Numbered from the stretch's first letter, positions 9,721 to 19,737 are shown. The stretch: 64,000 bases of DNA from an uncultured Lachnospiraceae bacterium (GCA_910586715.1 CAJUJG010000003.1:37346-101345), one strand, 5' to 3'. The notes: generated from the letters alone by a model not told the origin. Numbers and translations: made by a program.

Positions 9721-9780
9721 AAAATATCTTGTTCATAGTGAACATGTTCATTTTGAACAGGATGATGAACAAGATATTTT
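9721..9780. terminator. 16-bp perfect inverted repeat with GTTCAT/GAAC core
   Basis: Bases 9721-9736 and 9765-9780 are perfect reverse complements. The 28-base loop holds further GAACATGTTC symmetry (9740-9749). The stem is followed by a T-run on the plus strand, but the only flanking genes are on the minus strand. It may end transcripts leaving the nitrilase fragment, or mark the island boundary, as it sits exactly between island and housekeeping DNA. Confidence 0.5.
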
Positions 9781-9843
9781 TTACGATAATAAACTTCCAT
9801 CGCTTTTATCATAACCGACCACATCATAGTCAAATATCATCTT

Positions 9844-11334
9844 TTACTTCCAATTGGGTGGTAATCCCTTAATATTCTCTTTTTTACCTTTACACTTTGG
9901 GCATTTAACTAATAGTTGTTCCAACGAATGAACCTTTTTGCATGTCAGACACCTGTCAACTTGCTTTTCAAATCTACTATAATAATTCGCTCTAAAGTCC
10001 TGCAACTTTTTCAATTCTAATTTCCCTACTATTAAAATTTCATTTTCTCCTCCCTTTATTTTCAAAATATCCTTAAAATCTGTTTTATACGGTCCGGTAA
10101 TTCTTGAATCTCCATATTTTGAAGTATTAGCCTGTACCACCAAGGTATGAAGATCTCTTGCTGTCGCCTCAACAATACTAGAGAAATAATTCGTATCGCG
10201 GTTTAATTGAGGAACACACAAAAAGTCCAATTCCCCTTTCATAATACACCTAGACGCAATATCTGTAAATTCAAAGCACAATATTGTACCGAACTTTTCA
10301 AATCCATTATCAAACCGATAATATACAGCCTTATCGGGATTTTTACAAGTATATTTTAACGCCGCTAATTCCATCCTTTCTTCAGGCGCATAATAATTTT
10401 TTTCTCTAAAAAAGGGAATTATGTTTTTAAAGAAGGTTTTTCCACATGTACTTTTAAGGACACATACAAAGTTATATGCCGTTTTTCCACATACTATATA
10501 CTGTAGACCTGTAATAACCGTAATTCCATATTGTTTTATAAATTTTCCTACATCATTTAACCATAATGCCGGCATATAAAATTCCGGAAAAATGATGTAA
10601 TTTACTCCTTCTTCTTTTGCAGCATTTAATACCTTATATAAGTTTTGCTTTCTTTCTACTGTCATCCCCCCGTTTGGGTGCAACAATATATTAATTACTT
10701 CTTTTTCATCTATATTTGCATTGACTAATCCAATCTTTGTCATATTATTCTTATGGAATTCCATTATTGATACATCTTTTTTTATGATATTATAATCATT
10801 GTATACCTTTTCTTCCTCATTCATTATAGGATTAGGAATATTTTGACTTAATCCGTTCATCTTTAGATATCTTTTAAAAATTTCCTCGTTATCTTTGTTT
10901 ATTATCTGCCTTTCTGTTCCAATGAAAAAATAAAATACGCAAAAATACAGTTCATTTAAATGTATAAACCTCGGCGACCATTTTATTTTATTATCGTCCA
11001 AACGAAATATTCTTTTTCGTATTGATACATCAGATAATATTTTCTCCAAATCCATGTTAATCAGTGGAATATCTTCAATATTTTCATCATGAGCATAGTT
11101 CACCAATGGAAATGATACCATATTATGATTAATCATATTAGCGCTTCTCATTTTAAGTGCCATTGGTTTATGCCGCTTTAAGTTTCCGCGTTCAAAATCC
11201 AACCCAATTGCCAAAGATATTGCTATATCCAATTTTAAAAGCAATGATTTTTTCAATTTTTTTAGAATAACATTTCTCTTTTTCAAATAAACCAATAGGT
11301 AAAATATTTTTTTCAGCGGATTTATTAATACCAC
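9844..11334 (-). pseudogene. C-terminal nitrilase part of a broken RT-nitrilase (DRT1/UG1-like) gene
   Basis: Open for 496 codons; the first codon is GTG without a convincing ribosome site, so this is probably the tail of a longer gene. After a helical region (KSLLLKLDIAIS, then SPRFIHLNEL) comes a carbon-nitrogen hydrolase (nitrilase) fold with the Glu-Lys-Cys triad preserved: Glu in IIFPEFY, Lys in FFREKNYYAPEE and Cys in TILCFEF. The C-terminus has a zinc-ribbon-like CLTCKK...KCPKCKG. A reverse transcriptase fused to a nitrilase is the hallmark of defence-associated RT type 1 (UG1). The upstream frame (11192-12082) holds the RT N-terminal half; the two overlap by 143 bases in different frames. 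The region is clearly more AT-rich than the MoxR operon. The nitrilase domain could still be made if re-initiation occurs. Confidence 0.75.
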
Positions 11335-12082
11335 ATTTATATTTCGAAATCAAAGAAGTATATTTTTCATAAATCAGACGGACAAAATTGGTCAGAAAAG
11401 ATATTGCACTATATCGTTCATCTTCTATAAACATTTCATCTAAAGACTTAAAGTCAAAATTAACACTATAGTAAAAACTTTTCAAATCAAGACTCATCAT
11501 TAATATATTATCGCTTTTACAGCTTTCCTTAGCAACATCCAAAGCTTTATTTCTCCATTTTGTGTAGCACTTAAAATATGGTTCAAAGCAGCGATTAGAT
11601 GTAAAGTCTATCCCATTTACAATATCTACATCATTTTTCATAACACCTTTTTTCAATTTAGCTGCATACGAATGTTCAAACTCTCCATATTTTTGTAAAT
11701 ATAATTTTTTGACAATTAACATCCACAACATATCTAAAATAAATAATTCAACAGGAGCATCAATATAAAAGTTTATTTTAGTAATTTTTTTATTATTTTC
11801 TAAATTTCCCTTTATTACCTTTGTATCTGCATCCATTTTATTCAGAGATTTCGGCATAATAACCATATCAATATTCTTAATTAGTTCTTCAAAATATTCC
11901 TGATTCTCTTCGTACAGGTTTTTAGATAGTATTTTCATACTATCCATAAAAGAATCTCCCGTTTCAAAATTCACTATTCTATTTTTTATGTGTAATAATG
12001 TTTTATCATAATAATAATATGACTTTAATTTTTTATATGTACCTTCTATGACTTGTTCCACAACTTGTATGTTATCAAACAT
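11192..12082 (-). pseudogene. N-terminal reverse transcriptase part of the broken DRT1/UG1-like gene
   Basis: 296 codons. RT landmarks in order: INFYIDAPVELFILDMLW and YAAKLKKG (fingers), GIDFTSNRCFEPYF, MMSLDLKSFYYSVNF (palm motif A with its catalytic Asp) and NILPIGLF (motif B). After motif B the frame runs into unrelated Lys-rich sequence and stops at 11192. The other frame resumes at once with the helical linker and nitrilase. Motif C (YxDD), which should follow motif B, is absent from both frames. Together the pieces span about 745 codons, several hundred fewer than I recall for intact RT-nitrilase proteins. I infer an internal out-of-frame deletion that removed the polymerase core. The gene follows hsdR by about 180 bases, in a typical defence-island setting. 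Confidence 0.75.
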
Positions 12083-12212
12083 TTATTACTTTTCCCCTAT
12101 CACACTACTTGATTTATCTTTCAGTATCTCTGCTTATATTTCCAAAATAAACAACAAAACTTCTCTCACATTTGCCCTTAATAATCAACACTTCTGTTAA
12201 ATTCCATGCTAC

Positions 12213-12246
12213 ATTCGCCAAATGCTGACACAGGCATTTGGCGAAT
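12213..12246. terminator. 13-bp inverted repeat downstream of hsdR
   Basis: Bases 12213-12225 and 12234-12246 form a perfect stem with an 8-base loop just after the hsdR stop. No clear T-run follows on the minus strand, so it may act as a transcript-stabilising 3' hairpin rather than a strict intrinsic terminator. Confidence 0.5.
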
Positions 12247-12262
12247 TACCCACATAAATAAA

Positions 12263-15200
12263 TCATTTCGCATACTTCTTAAAATTCTCCGCCTGCTCTA
12301 AAACTTCTTTATAAACATCATCAATCGTAACCGGTGGATACCCATATTTATCAAGCAAAATAATCAAATCCACCTGCAGATTCGCCTTAATATCTTCTCT
12401 GGTAGACCAATCCGTATATTTTGCCTTATCGTCCACAACAATCCGAATCTCTTTTGACAACGCAATCATTTTATCATTCGGGTATTCAAATTCATGCTTT
12501 TTCGATACTGCAAGCAAAATATCATAAAACGCTTTTTCCTCATAATTAATACCCACACTATGAAACGAATCTCTTTCCGCTTTCAATTCGTGTATTAAAT
12601 CCGCAAGCTTATTTGCCACATCGTCAAGAACCTCGTTCGCAAAGGTTTCATCTTTTCTTCGGTTATTATATGTCTCAACAACCGCCTTCATTCTCTCGGC
12701 AAATTCAATGCTTTTGATTTTATTTACTCTTTTAAACTCTTCAATAGCATAGGACAGTAATCTTTGCAATGCTTTAATTTTTGTATTGGGCATATGGATT
12801 TTTTCAATTCGTGCCATATATTCATCACTAAAAATATCAATATCTATATGTTTTCCTGCCTCAAACAGTTCCTCAATGCCGTCAGACTGTATTGCCTCGT
12901 CCAGCAGTTTACGAACTTTTGCATTCATTTGAGACGTATCCGGCGCCTCTCCTTTTGTCAGTTTAAACAATACTGAGCGTACCGCTTGATAAAAATGCAC
13001 TTTTTCAATATCAGTATTGGTAAACTGCTCACTGGAGCTGCACAAGTTAAATGCTTGTTTCATTTTCCTTACTGCTGCCATAAACCGAAGTTCCAAATCC
13101 TGTGTCAGCTGAACATACTCCACCGCCCTGTTCAGGCATTTCAACTGCTCTACCGGAATCCCTTCATAGTAATCTTTTGCATTATAGTTATGAAACATCT
13201 GATCCAACACTTCAAGCTGATCCAAGACAATTGTCACTGCCTGACTAACATCGTCCAGTTCCTCTTTTTCAAAATTTGTATATTTACGGAGCGCAGCATT
13301 CATATTTTTCTTGATACCAATATAATCGACAATCAAGCCTCTATCCTTGCCCTCATAGACACGGTTCACTCTGGAAATTGTCTGTATCAATGTATGCTGC
13401 TGAATCGGCTTATCAATATAAATGGTATCAAGACACGGCACATCAAATCCCGTCAGCCACATATCAACCACAATCGCTATTTTAAAATTGGATTTTACAT
13501 TCTTAAACTGCCTGTCCAGTTCCTTCCTGTCCTCTTTTGTACCCAGCATCTCATAAAGTTCTTTTTCATCATCTTTATTTCTTGTCATGACAAGGCGCAC
13601 TTTCTCTATCGATTTTAATTCCTTTTCCTCTTTCTCCGTTAATTCCACACCCTCTGGCGCTTTCCTCTTTTCTTTCCATTCAGGACGAAGCTCCATCAAA
13701 TTCAGATAAAACGCATAGGCTATCAGTCTGTTTGCACATACAAACATTGCCTTGCCCGCTACTGTCGAATCTTCTTCTACCCTTTTCTCATAATGTGATA
13801 CAAAGTCTTTTGCTACTGCTTTGAGCCTGTCAGGATCGCCAATAATCGCATCCAGGTGCGCTACCGCTTTTTGGCTTTCCTCAATCTGTTCTTCAGATGT
13901 TCCAAGACTGGCACATTTATCATAATATTCTTCAATCTCGCGCAGTTTGTCCTCACGCAATGTTACCTTTGCCGCCCGCCCGTCATAAACAAGATTTACC
14001 GTTATTTCATCTTTCACTGCCTCTGTCATGGTATATGGATGCCCGACAATATCTCCAAATACTTCAACTGTAGCATCAATCGGCGTCCCTGTAAAACCAA
14101 TATAAGTTGCATTTGGTAAGGAATCATGCAGATACTTGGCAAAACCAAACGTTTTATTTACGCCTTTTTCCGTAACTTTTACTTTCATATCAAGATTAAT
14201 CTGTGAACGGTGTGCCTCATCTGAAATACAGATTACATTGCATCTGTCTGTTAAAAGCTGTATGTCTTCCGTAAATTTTTGTATTGTCGTCAAATATACC
14301 CCGCCGCTTGGCTTACCCTGTAATTCTTCGCGCATCTTATCCTTTGACTCTATGCTTATTACATTGTTGTCCCCAATAAACTGTTTGGACGCAACAAACT
14401 GTTTGGAAAGCTGATCGTCCAAATCGGTTCTATCGGTAATAATTAAAATGGTAGGGCTTTTGAAATAACTGCTTTTCATAATCATGCGGGTAAGGAAAAG
14501 CATTGTGTAACTTTTTCCGCATCCGGTTGTCCCAAAATAGGTACCGCCTTTACCGTCTCCGTTCGGCTTCATATGTGCTTTCACATTTTCATACAGATTA
14601 TTGGCTGCAAAAAACTGTGGATAGCGGCAGACTACCTTCGTGTTACTGTCCGTAGAATCAGGAAAATAGATAAAATTCTTTACTACTGCAAGAAGCCTGT
14701 CCTGCGCAAACAGACCATCTATCATTGTAAATAAGGAATTGATACCATCTGTTTCTTTGTCATCATCATTGACCTTTCTCCATGCATAAAAAAATTCATA
14801 TGGTGTAAATAAGGAGCCGTACTTACTGTTCGCCCCGTCACTGATAACCACAAATGCATTGTATTTGAAAATTTCCGGAATGTCTCTTTGATACCTGACT
14901 GTCAATTGCGTGTATGCATCCATTATGGTTGTGTTTTCCTGTATCGCAGTTTTAAATTCAAATACTACAAGCGGCAGTCCATTTACATAAATAATGCCAT
15001 CAGGTATACGAATCTGATAATTATATCCTTCTACTTCTAACTGGTTTACAATCTTGAAAATATTCTTTTTCGGTTCATTGTAGTTTATCAATTCGATAAA
15101 TAAATCTTTCTTGTCCCTATCCTCACGGTTAAACACAAATCCGTCTATTATCCTGCACATTACCGTTTTATTTGCTTCATACAATGTTCCGCCTACAGAA

Positions 15201-15412
15201 CGCAAAGAGAGAATAATGCTGTCGATTTCGCTTTCTGTCAGTTCAGCCGAAGCATATCGGGTATGTAAATATTCTTTTAAATCGTCAACTATCAGAACTT
15301 CCGATTTTTCACGAAGCAACTCACAGCCCGTCTGATGGATATAGCCTTTGTTTTGTAAAAGTTCTATGATAGATAGTTCTAATGCGTGTTCGTTGAATGA
15401 CATATCTTTCAT
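12263..15412 (-). CDS. hsdR: Type I restriction enzyme, R subunit
   Basis: 1049 residues, full length. The N-terminal PD-(D/E)XK nuclease is visible as Asp138 and the EFK motif (E152, K154). The SF2 translocase has Walker A GTTGCGKS (294-301), DEAH box (398-401), FTGTP, and the C-terminal helicase motif VDMWLTGFDVP. HsdR cuts unmodified DNA after ATP-driven translocation when bound to HsdM2S. The gene lies downstream of hsdM and hsdS on the same strand but is separated from hsdS by a split DUF4238 gene and a lipoprotein gene. The last 320 residues are helical and bind the methyltransferase. An AAAGG lies about 11 bases before the first ATG; an internal Met4 is an alternative start. Confidence 0.95.
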   Translation of the reverse strand: MKDMSFNEHALELSIIELLQNKGYIHQTGCELLREKSEVLIVDDLKEYLHTRYASAELTESEIDSIILSLRSVGGTLYEANKTVMCRIIDGFVFNREDRDKKDLFIELINYNEPKKNIFKIVNQLEVEGYNYQIRIPDGIIYVNGLPLVVFEFKTAIQENTTIMDAYTQLTVRYQRDIPEIFKYNAFVVISDGANSKYGSLFTPYEFFYAWRKVNDDDKETDGINSLFTMIDGLFAQDRLLAVVKNFIYFPDSTDSNTKVVCRYPQFFAANNLYENVKAHMKPNGDGKGGTYFGTTGCGKSYTMLFLTRMIMKSSYFKSPTILIITDRTDLDDQLSKQFVASKQFIGDNNVISIESKDKMREELQGKPSGGVYLTTIQKFTEDIQLLTDRCNVICISDEAHRSQINLDMKVKVTEKGVNKTFGFAKYLHDSLPNATYIGFTGTPIDATVEVFGDIVGHPYTMTEAVKDEITVNLVYDGRAAKVTLREDKLREIEEYYDKCASLGTSEEQIEESQKAVAHLDAIIGDPDRLKAVAKDFVSHYEKRVEEDSTVAGKAMFVCANRLIAYAFYLNLMELRPEWKEKRKAPEGVELTEKEEKELKSIEKVRLVMTRNKDDEKELYEMLGTKEDRKELDRQFKNVKSNFKIAIVVDMWLTGFDVPCLDTIYIDKPIQQHTLIQTISRVNRVYEGKDRGLIVDYIGIKKNMNAALRKYTNFEKEELDDVSQAVTIVLDQLEVLDQMFHNYNAKDYYEGIPVEQLKCLNRAVEYVQLTQDLELRFMAAVRKMKQAFNLCSSSEQFTNTDIEKVHFYQAVRSVLFKLTKGEAPDTSQMNAKVRKLLDEAIQSDGIEELFEAGKHIDIDIFSDEYMARIEKIHMPNTKIKALQRLLSYAIEEFKRVNKIKSIEFAERMKAVVETYNNRRKDETFANEVLDDVANKLADLIHELKAERDSFHSVGINYEEKAFYDILLAVSKKHEFEYPNDKMIALSKEIRIVVDDKAKYTDWSTREDIKANLQVDLIILLDKYGYPPVTIDDVYKEVLEQAENFKKYAK

Positions 15413-15415
15413 CTT

Positions 15416-15738
15416 CTATAAATACCTTTCAATTAGTTCTTGTGAACTCCCAATTAACATATTCATGCAACTATGATGAGTTATAGTCTGAATATTAAAC
15501 AAATCAACAATTTCACTTTCTACTTTTATCATTCTGTTTTTATGTATTTTGAACTTACTATAATTACCAAATAGTACTGCAATTTTAGGACTTAATACAA
15601 GATATAAACAAGTTTTGTCTTCATCGGATATTGTGCGATTACCCCCTAAACATACGGGTACATCACTCTTAATAAACTAACTATCCAAAGCATAAGAAAA
15701 TGTAAAACATATCTTTTTTAAATACTCCCTTTTCGGAA
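15416..15738 (-). pseudogene. 3' fragment of a DUF4238 gene
   Basis: Too broken for a full frame. Translating the minus strand from about 15738 to the TAG at 15416 gives REYLKKICFTFSYALDS, an in-frame TAG (near 15672), then FIKSDVPVCLGGNRTISDED and a conserved LSPKIAVLFGNY. This is the expected C-terminal half of DUF4238 proteins (the FITSDNPV-like segment), whose N-terminal half is the frame at 16232-16846. It therefore matches the same ancestral gene, now split by about 500 bases that carry a lipoprotein gene, and it also has a nonsense codon. Confidence 0.7.
15724..15737. repeat. 14-bp inverted repeat partner of 16271-16284
   Basis: The sequence at 15724-15737 is the exact reverse complement of 16271-16284 (ACTCCCTTTTCGGA). 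The two copies bracket the lipoprotein gene and lie at the break points of the DUF4238 gene. They may be ends of an inserted cassette, or host sequence copied in inverted orientation at insertion. Confidence 0.55.
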
Positions 15739-15831
15739 AAGTGTTCCCAGTGTCTATTAGCCCGAACTAACCTGAATATTCATACATTTTCATATTGTTC
15801 AGGCAATTGGAGTAAATTGAAATTTTGCATT

Positions 15832-16218
15832 TCACTCTCTTTCAAACCCTTCACGAACCCATTTTACATAAGCCCACTGACGTTTTGTAGTATCAACTAT
15901 GTTTTCATCAACAGGTGTTCCGCACTCTTGATATACATAAAACTCATCAAAAGAACTTATGTACTTATTGGCATAATACTTACATCCTTGTAAATCTGTG
16001 TTGTTTGCTTGTTCCTCTGTTATTTCTCCCATGCACTCAAAATTATCCGGAAGTTCGGATATCGGCATATCATCTGCAAAAAAGTGTTGTTTTCCCATAA
16101 TAAGCATCGGTGGCAAAGCGCCAGTATCCGCTTCATTCTTACTTTTTAGAGTTGACCCGCAACCAACCAAACCCAATACACATATTAATGTCAGAACTAA
16201 TACTGCTAATTTTTTCAT
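15832..16218 (-). CDS. Small lipoprotein of unknown function
   Basis: About 128 residues from the ATG at 16218, which has AGGAAGG about 8 bases upstream; a GTG three codons earlier is less likely. There is a lipoprotein signal peptide MKKLAVLVLTLICVLGLVGC with lipobox LVGC. The mature part is acidic with two further cysteines and aromatic residues near the end (WAYVKWVREG). No family recognised. It is inserted between the two halves of a DUF4238 gene inside the type I RM operon, so it is probably a passenger gene unrelated to restriction. Confidence 0.7.
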   Translation of the reverse strand: MKKLAVLVLTLICVLGLVGCGSTLKSKNEADTGALPPMLIMGKQHFFADDMPISELPDNFECMGEITEEQANNTDLQGCKYYANKYISSFDEFYVYQECGTPVDENIVDTTKRQWAYVKWVREGFERE

Positions 16219-16231
16219 AATCTGCACCTTC

Positions 16232-16846
16232 CTAAAATTTTGAAAAGCCTATTTTTAACGGGTACACAATTCCGAAAAGGGAGTTTAAATATTGGGTATA
16301 TACTTGTGGAAAACTACCTTCTATTTTCTCAGTAAGCATTGCGCTTTTTTGCGCAGCAAGATAAACTGAATCAGCGCCGCCTAACCCCATTTTATTCATT
16401 ACATCCCTAAAAATCAACATTTCATCTGAGTGCTCTATTTCCTTAGGTAATTTCGATAATGCAAATGAGGTCATGTTTATCGGATTACGAACCATAAGAT
16501 TAACCACAAACCGAAAAAATATCTCACGTTCTTTACCTTGCAATATCAGAGCATTGGGATTTTGTTCAGGTGTACATATATCAATAATTTTCTGTAGCAA
16601 TATCGCAAATTCGTTTTCATATCTGCTAAATTCATCTTCAATATTATTAACCAACACATACTGACCGAGTTTTGGATTTGCATCCTGCCATTCTGTTTCA
16701 TATAGATTTTTCTTAAAACATATATTTTTAGGTTTGGGCGAATAAAACTTTTTTTGTTTCATATCATATACATGCAACAGACCATCTTTATCAGTAAATT
16801 TATTCAAATAAAATTGTGGCACATAATGTTCTTTTACTTTCTGCAT
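16232..16846 (-). pseudogene. 5' part of a DUF4238 gene
   Basis: About 204 residues from the ATG at 16846, which has AAGGAGG about 5 bases upstream. The start MQKVKEHYVPQFYLNKFTD is the classic DUF4238 N-terminus (HYVPqfyL.nF), followed by CFKKNLYE and an FRFVVNLMVRNP segment. DUF4238 proteins are accessory genes often found in defence or mobile regions; function unknown. The frame ends shortly after LNSLFG by running into foreign sequence, and the missing C-terminal part is at 15416-15738. The gene starts within 33 bases of the hsdS stop, so it was probably co-transcribed with the RM genes. Confidence 0.75.
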
Positions 16847-16878
16847 ATCCCTCCTTATGGCAACACATAAATGATAAT

Positions 16879-18036
16879 TTAGCAACTTAATTCAGCAAGC
16901 AAAATACTACTTAGATCATTTAAACTGTCCACTTCCCGCTTATTGATTGAAATTTGCTCTTCAATAGACTTAAATTGGTGATCTAATACACAAAGAACAT
17001 CATCGTACTCAGGAATTTCAAAGGTTATTCTCTGTAAATCCTTTATCGGTAATTGTGGTTGAGCAGAACCCGATTTGAATTGTTCAACGGCGGCTTTCAT
17101 ATATGAACTTCTCAAAAGAACATATATGAAATATGGAGATAACAGTTGAGTTTTTGGGCGAATGATGAGCATACCTGAATTAATACGAACATTTTCATAT
17201 TTAATATGCTTATCATACAAAGCTACATTACCAAGTGTTCCACGAGAAGTGAGAACTATATCGTAGAGTGAAAGATGTCCTTTGTTCATCGCTTTGTCCT
17301 TTTCCTCAGTTACAAACAAACAAGTACCAAAATTAAAGCCTTTCGGAGTAACATTGGAAGCATTTAAGAACAAACAGTAACCCGTAGCAATAAACTCGTC
17401 AAAAGTTGGATAGTTCTTTCCTCTATCACCATCAATAAACTCTACGAGATTTTCAAGAGCTATTTGTGTGGTTGAGTTACTGTTGATTGCTTCAACTAAA
17501 ATTGCTTGTTCGATATTTGATAAATTATCATTTATCTTCCGTTTAAGTTTAATTCTCTCCTCCACAATCTTATACGCTTCAACAATTTTTCTTTGTTGTT
17601 CAATCTTAGGAACATATACTTTCATCTGTGCAAATTCATTCCATGGCATACTACCTCTGACACCACCGACCGCAATAAATGCAGCTTCTCTATCAAATTC
17701 GTTTCTTTTAAACCACAATTCCAAATATTCTGGTAAAATTTCATCAGAATTTCTTACTCTAAAGATCGGATATACAGGCGACATAATTGCAATCTCATAT
17801 TCTGTCTGCCTTGCTATCGGAATTCGGGAGTCTCTGCTAACCTGCATTAAACTAACCGCAAAATCATTTTTTCTTATTAATTTATAATTTTTTAAGTCTG
17901 TTCCTATTGTATTTGCAACGGAAGGAATGAAACATTTATCAATGCTTAATCCTAAAAGAACATCAGTTTTATTATTAGAATTTCTTTCATCAATCCTAAT
18001 AACAAGTTCTTCCAGTGTCTTATAATTCGATTTCAT
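16879..18036 (-). CDS. hsdS: Type I restriction-modification specificity subunit
   Basis: 385 residues with two target-recognition domains separated and followed by conserved coiled-coil spacers: IEQQRKIVEAYKIVEERIKLKRK near 150-175 and the C-terminal SIEEQISINKREV helix. HsdS binds the bipartite DNA target and directs both HsdM and HsdR. The start overlaps the end of hsdM by 17 bases, a sign of translational coupling. Only one hsdS is present and I see no second half-gene or inverted copy that would allow specificity switching. Confidence 0.9.
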   Translation of the reverse strand: MKSNYKTLEELVIRIDERNSNNKTDVLLGLSIDKCFIPSVANTIGTDLKNYKLIRKNDFAVSLMQVSRDSRIPIARQTEYEIAIMSPVYPIFRVRNSDEILPEYLELWFKRNEFDREAAFIAVGGVRGSMPWNEFAQMKVYVPKIEQQRKIVEAYKIVEERIKLKRKINDNLSNIEQAILVEAINSNSTTQIALENLVEFIDGDRGKNYPTFDEFIATGYCLFLNASNVTPKGFNFGTCLFVTEEKDKAMNKGHLSLYDIVLTSRGTLGNVALYDKHIKYENVRINSGMLIIRPKTQLLSPYFIYVLLRSSYMKAAVEQFKSGSAQPQLPIKDLQRITFEIPEYDDVLCVLDHQFKSIEEQISINKREVDSLNDLSSILLAELSC

Positions 18037-19591
18037 ACCCCAACTCCTTAAACACCTCTAACAAATCCGCTTTCGATTTTTCCTCCTCAGTAAGCAACTC
18101 CTTCAATTCCGCTTGCAGCGTTTTCATCTTCGTATCAAAATCAATATTTTCATCCCGATTCACAAACTCAATATATCTGCTTGGTACAAGGGTAAAGCCT
18201 TTTTCTGCCACTTCATTAAAACCGGCAGAATAACAAAACTCCGGTATATTCTCATAAGCATTTTCATACCCTGCCTGCTGCCAATTATGGTAAGTTTCAA
18301 CCACCTTTGCCCGATCCGCCTCTGTCAACTCTATGTATTTCTTTTCATATGGACTTCCTATCTGCCGCAAATCCATAAAGAGTATTTCCTTTTCCCGATT
18401 GCGATAATGCTTCTCCACCCCATTCATATCCACTGTACGCTCTTTTTTATTCTTATTCAAAATCCAAAGCGTCACACTAATATCCGTTGTATAAAAAAGA
18501 TTGCGGGGCAAAATCAAAATTGCTTCCACCAAATTATTTTCAATCAATCTCTGTCTGATCTTTAATTCCGTTCCATCATCAGACAATGCACCATTAGCAA
18601 GCAAAAATCCCGCCACTCCGTTTTGTGACATTTTTGACACAATATTTAATATCCACCCATAATTTGCATTGCTTTTTGGTGGTATCTCATATCCATTCCA
18701 CCTTGCATCATCTGTCAGTTCATCAGCAGCACGCCATTCTTTTTGATTAAACGGCGGATTCGCCATAATATAGTCCGCTTTCAAATCTTTATGCTGGTCA
18801 TTTGTAAACGTATTCGCTGCCATTTCTCCAAGATTCGCCGATATTCCCCGAATTGCCAAATTCATCTTCGCAAGCTTATAGGTGGTATTCGTATACTCCT
18901 GTCCATAAATGGAAACCTTCTTTTTATTCCCATGATGCGCCTCAATAAACTTTATGGACTGTACAAACATGCCACCCGAACCGCAGCATGGATCATATAA
19001 CGTTCCGTCATAAGGTTCTATGAGTTCTGCTATTAAATTTACAATCGTTTTGGGCGTATAAAATTCTCCCTTCCCTTTTCCCTCAGCAATCGCAAATTTA
19101 CTAAGGAAATATTCATACATACGACCAATAATGTCATTTTCTTTATCCTTTGTAGTGTCAATCTTATTAATTTCGTCCAACAAAGATGCCAGTTTAACTG
19201 TGTCAATTTGTAACCGGGAATAATAATTATCTGGTAATGCACCTTTTAAAATCGGATTTGTTTTTTCAATCGTAAAAAGCGCCGTATCTATCTTTAACGC
19301 AATATCGTCCTGCTTGGCATTTTCCATAATATAAGTCCATCTGCTTTCGGGCGGCAGATAAAACACATTGTCTTTTGTATAAAAAGCAACATTATCCACA
19401 AATTTCTCCATACTGTCAGCAATGATTTTCGCCCTCTGCGCTTCGAATTTATCACTGGCAAATTTTAGGAAAAACAAACTTAATACCACATGCTTATACT
19501 CAGACGGTTCAACCGATCCTCTCAGCTTATCCGCAGACTTCCACAAAGCCTCTTCCATCGAAACCTCTTTTGTCTTTATTTTTACTGCCAC
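18020..19591 (-). CDS. hsdM: Type I restriction-modification methyltransferase subunit
   Basis: 523 residues. An N-terminal HsdM helical domain is followed by an adenine-N6 methyltransferase domain. AdoMet motif I is DPCCGSGGMF (200-209) and catalytic motif IV is NPPF (278-281). The start is GTG at 19591 with GAGGAGG about 8 bases before it. HsdM protects host DNA by m6A methylation and is the first gene of the RM operon hsdM-hsdS-(DUF4238)-hsdR. It overlaps hsdS by 17 bases. Confidence 0.95.
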   Translation of the reverse strand: MAVKIKTKEVSMEEALWKSADKLRGSVEPSEYKHVVLSLFFLKFASDKFEAQRAKIIADSMEKFVDNVAFYTKDNVFYLPPESRWTYIMENAKQDDIALKIDTALFTIEKTNPILKGALPDNYYSRLQIDTVKLASLLDEINKIDTTKDKENDIIGRMYEYFLSKFAIAEGKGKGEFYTPKTIVNLIAELIEPYDGTLYDPCCGSGGMFVQSIKFIEAHHGNKKKVSIYGQEYTNTTYKLAKMNLAIRGISANLGEMAANTFTNDQHKDLKADYIMANPPFNQKEWRAADELTDDARWNGYEIPPKSNANYGWILNIVSKMSQNGVAGFLLANGALSDDGTELKIRQRLIENNLVEAILILPRNLFYTTDISVTLWILNKNKKERTVDMNGVEKHYRNREKEILFMDLRQIGSPYEKKYIELTEADRAKVVETYHNWQQAGYENAYENIPEFCYSAGFNEVAEKGFTLVPSRYIEFVNRDENIDFDTKMKTLQAELKELLTEEEKSKADLLEVFKELGYEIEL

Positions 19592-19637
19592 TCTTATGTC
19601 CTCCTCAGTAATTTGAAAAACTCTACCTTATTGCTAA

Positions 19638-19683
19638 AGAAACTCCATTGCAGCGGCAATGCCCTCTTAACAATGGAGTTTCT
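19638..19683. terminator. Hairpin between Rpn nuclease gene and hsdM
   Basis: A perfect 13-bp inverted repeat (19638-19650 with 19671-19683). A second imperfect stem follows at about 19690-19730. It lies just after the Rpn gene stop in minus orientation and before the hsdM start, so it probably ends the Rpn transcript and sets hsdM apart as its own operon. Confidence 0.5.
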
Positions 19684-19737
19684 AACTGTAACAGTATGCG
19701 TAAATTATATTTGCGTTTACTGTTATCTTAATATCAA

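Noticed and set aside
11000..11100. RLDD in the nitrilase frame as RT motif C
   Set aside because: It follows the helical linker and lacks the hydrophobic beta-hairpin context of a YxDD motif, so I do not count it as the polymerase site.
16879..18036. Phase-variable hsdS locus
   Set aside because: Only one hsdS is present, with no inverted partial copy or recombinase nearby.
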